Source: Firmicutes bacterium ADurb.Bin467
GTDB lineage: Bacteria > Bacillota > Clostridia > Christensenellales > Aristaeellaceae
NCBI GenBank assembly: GCA_002068815.1
Contig: MWAC01000066.1
Coordinates: 1-9,425, forward strand
Length of the DNA: 9,425 nt
Direction: 5' to 3'
The notes below the pieces were generated by a model. The model was not told where the DNA came from, made no database searches, and saw nothing but the letters and a program-made list of their open reading frames with translations. Position numbers and translations under genes: made by a program. Positions 8,513 to 9,425 of this stretch are shown here, in pieces (the stretch's first letter is position 1; each line of letters opens with the position of its first letter).

Positions 8513-9232
8513 GTGGAAATCCTTCACTTTTTCGAGGTGGACTCGACGAACGCGCGCGCGAAGGCGCTGGCGCTTCAGGGGCACGCGGAGTGCGTGGTCG
8601 TCGCCGGCCGCCAGACGGCGGGGCGCGGCAGGCTCGACCGGTCCTGGGATTCGCCCGCCGGGGAGGGGCTTTGGACGACGCAGCTGTTGAGGCCCCGCGC
8701 GCTCCCGGCGGAAAATGCGGGCGGCGCGGTGTTCGTCGCGGGGCTTGCGATGGCCGAGGCGCTCTCGGACTTTGCCGAGGTCAGGGTCAAGTGGCCGAAC
8801 GACCTCGTCCTCAACGGCAAAAAGCTCTCGGGCATGCTCGCGGAGGCGGGGTTCGAGGGCGGCGTGTGCTCCTGGCTCGCGCTTGGCGTCGGCGTGAACC
8901 TCCTGCAGGCGTCGTTCCCGCCGGAGCTTCCCTCGGCGACGTCGCTGTTTCTCGAGACCGGCGCGCGCGTGACGCCGATGGAATTGCTCCACCGGTACCT
9001 CGACCGCTTCGCGCCGTGGTACAAAATCTGGCTGCGCGACGGCCTTTCCCCGGTTCTCGAGGCGATCCGGCCGCTGTCCGCGACGCTCGGCCGGCGCGTG
9101 CGGATCGGGACGCGCGAGGGCGAGGCGGTCGGCTTCCGCGGGGACGGCGCGTTGCTTATCCGCGAGGGCGATCAGGTCACGGCGCTCGTCGCCGGCGACG
9201 TGTCGGTGCGCGGGCTGTACGGCTACGTTTAG
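8513..9232 (+). CDS. birA: Biotin-[acetyl-CoA-carboxylase] ligase, no DNA-binding domain
   Basis: This enzyme activates biotin with ATP and attaches it to a lysine of biotin carrier proteins such as that of acetyl-CoA carboxylase. The 239-residue protein shows the ligase signatures FEVDSTNARA near the N-terminus, TAGRGRLDRSWDSP (ATP/biotin loop, about 41-54), VKWPNDLVLNGKKLSGMLAE (about 88-107) and LGVGVNLL. A small C-terminal SH3-like part ends in GDVSVRGLYGYV. It lacks the N-terminal winged helix of bifunctional BirA, so it is class I and cannot itself repress biotin genes. GTG 8513-8515 is chosen: GGAGG at 8500-8504 is 8 nt upstream and the ligase domain begins right after. An ATG at 8456 would lie upstream of the predicted -10 box. 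It is transcribed away from the MoxR operon. Confidence 0.95.
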   Translation: MEILHFFEVDSTNARAKALALQGHAECVVVAGRQTAGRGRLDRSWDSPAGEGLWTTQLLRPRALPAENAGGAVFVAGLAMAEALSDFAEVRVKWPNDLVLNGKKLSGMLAEAGFEGGVCSWLALGVGVNLLQASFPPELPSATSLFLETGARVTPMELLHRYLDRFAPWYKIWLRDGLSPVLEAIRPLSATLGRRVRIGTREGEAVGFRGDGALLIREGDQVTALVAGDVSVRGLYGYV

Positions 9233-9242
9233 GAGGTGCGTC

Positions 9243-9425
9243 ATGCGCTTTTTGCTGACCCCCGAGCAGATGTCCGACATGGAGCGACGGTTTTTCGAGG
9301 CGACCGGCACGGAGTCGATCGAGCTGATGGAGCGCGCGGCCTCGGAGGTCGCGAAGGTCCTCGCCGAGCGGTTCGGCAGCGACAAAAAAATCTTCTTCGC
9401 GTGCGGCCCGGGCGGAAACGGCGGC
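9243..9425 (+). CDS. nnr: YjeF N-terminal domain protein, NAD(P)HX epimerase or bifunctional repair enzyme, start only
   Basis: The 61 visible residues read LLTPEQMSDMERRFFEATG, then SIELMERAASEVAKVL and FFACGPGGNGG. These match the start of YjeF/NnrE proteins (a TPEEM-type opening, LMERA helix, and glycine-rich nucleotide loop). These enzymes interconvert the epimers of hydrated NADH or NADPH so that the partner dehydratase can restore the cofactor. Bacterial versions are often fused to that dehydratase (Nnr); the window ends too early to tell. The glycine loop has Gly where most relatives have the first Asn of GNNGG. AGGAGG lies 7 nt before ATG 9243 and includes the last bases of the birA stop, so the two genes are surely one operon. 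Confidence 0.88.
   Translation, partial: MRFLLTPEQMSDMERRFFEATGTESIELMERAASEVAKVLAERFGSDKKIFFACGPGGNGG

Overview
This window looks like chromosomal DNA from a GC-rich member of the Firmicutes, probably class Clostridia. Three things point there: secA is followed directly by prfB on the same strand, there is a MoxR / DUF58 / membrane-transglutaminase operon of the kind found in Bacillus (yeaC-yeaD-yebA), and ribosome binding sites are strong GGAGG-type sites. Third codon positions are dominated by G and C. Genus or family cannot be settled from this sequence. All genes are chromosomal housekeeping or core-accessory genes. No phage, plasmid or CRISPR content is visible.

Layout, left to right. 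(1) 1-823, minus: prfB, peptide chain release factor 2, cut by the left window edge, with the classical in-frame TGA at codon 26 and a CTT-TGA-C programmed +1 frameshift site. (2) 840-3545, minus: secA, complete, 16 nt upstream of prfB and very likely co-transcribed with it. (3) 3546-3874: a 329-nt gap holding a convincing secA promoter and a 237-bp palindrome-rich element. The element has 11-bp terminal inverted repeats, is flanked by 10-14 bp direct repeats, and contains at least five stem-loops in series. (4) 3875-8340, minus: a three-gene operon, MoxR-type AAA+ ATPase, then DUF58 protein (ATGA overlap), then a large membrane-anchored transglutaminase-like protein. (5) 8341-8512: a divergent promoter region. 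(6) 8513-9232, plus: birA, a biotin-protein ligase without the N-terminal repressor domain. (7) 9243 to the right edge, plus: start of a YjeF/NnrE-type NAD(P)HX repair gene, spaced 10 nt from birA and probably in its operon.

How the parts work together. SecA is the motor for export through SecYEG. RF2 ends translation at UGA and UAA, and its own frameshift makes its supply self-limiting. The MoxR ATPase is probably a chaperone-like remodeller acting on or with DUF58 and the transglutaminase at the membrane, but the substrate of such operons is not known. BirA biotinylates carboxylase carrier proteins, and the last gene repairs damaged NAD(P)H.

The most unusual object is the inserted-looking element at 3631-3867. 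Its edges coincide with inverted repeats, its flanks look like a target duplication that includes the transglutaminase stop codon, and its interior is almost entirely stem-loops. It sits between the end of one operon and the promoter of secA.
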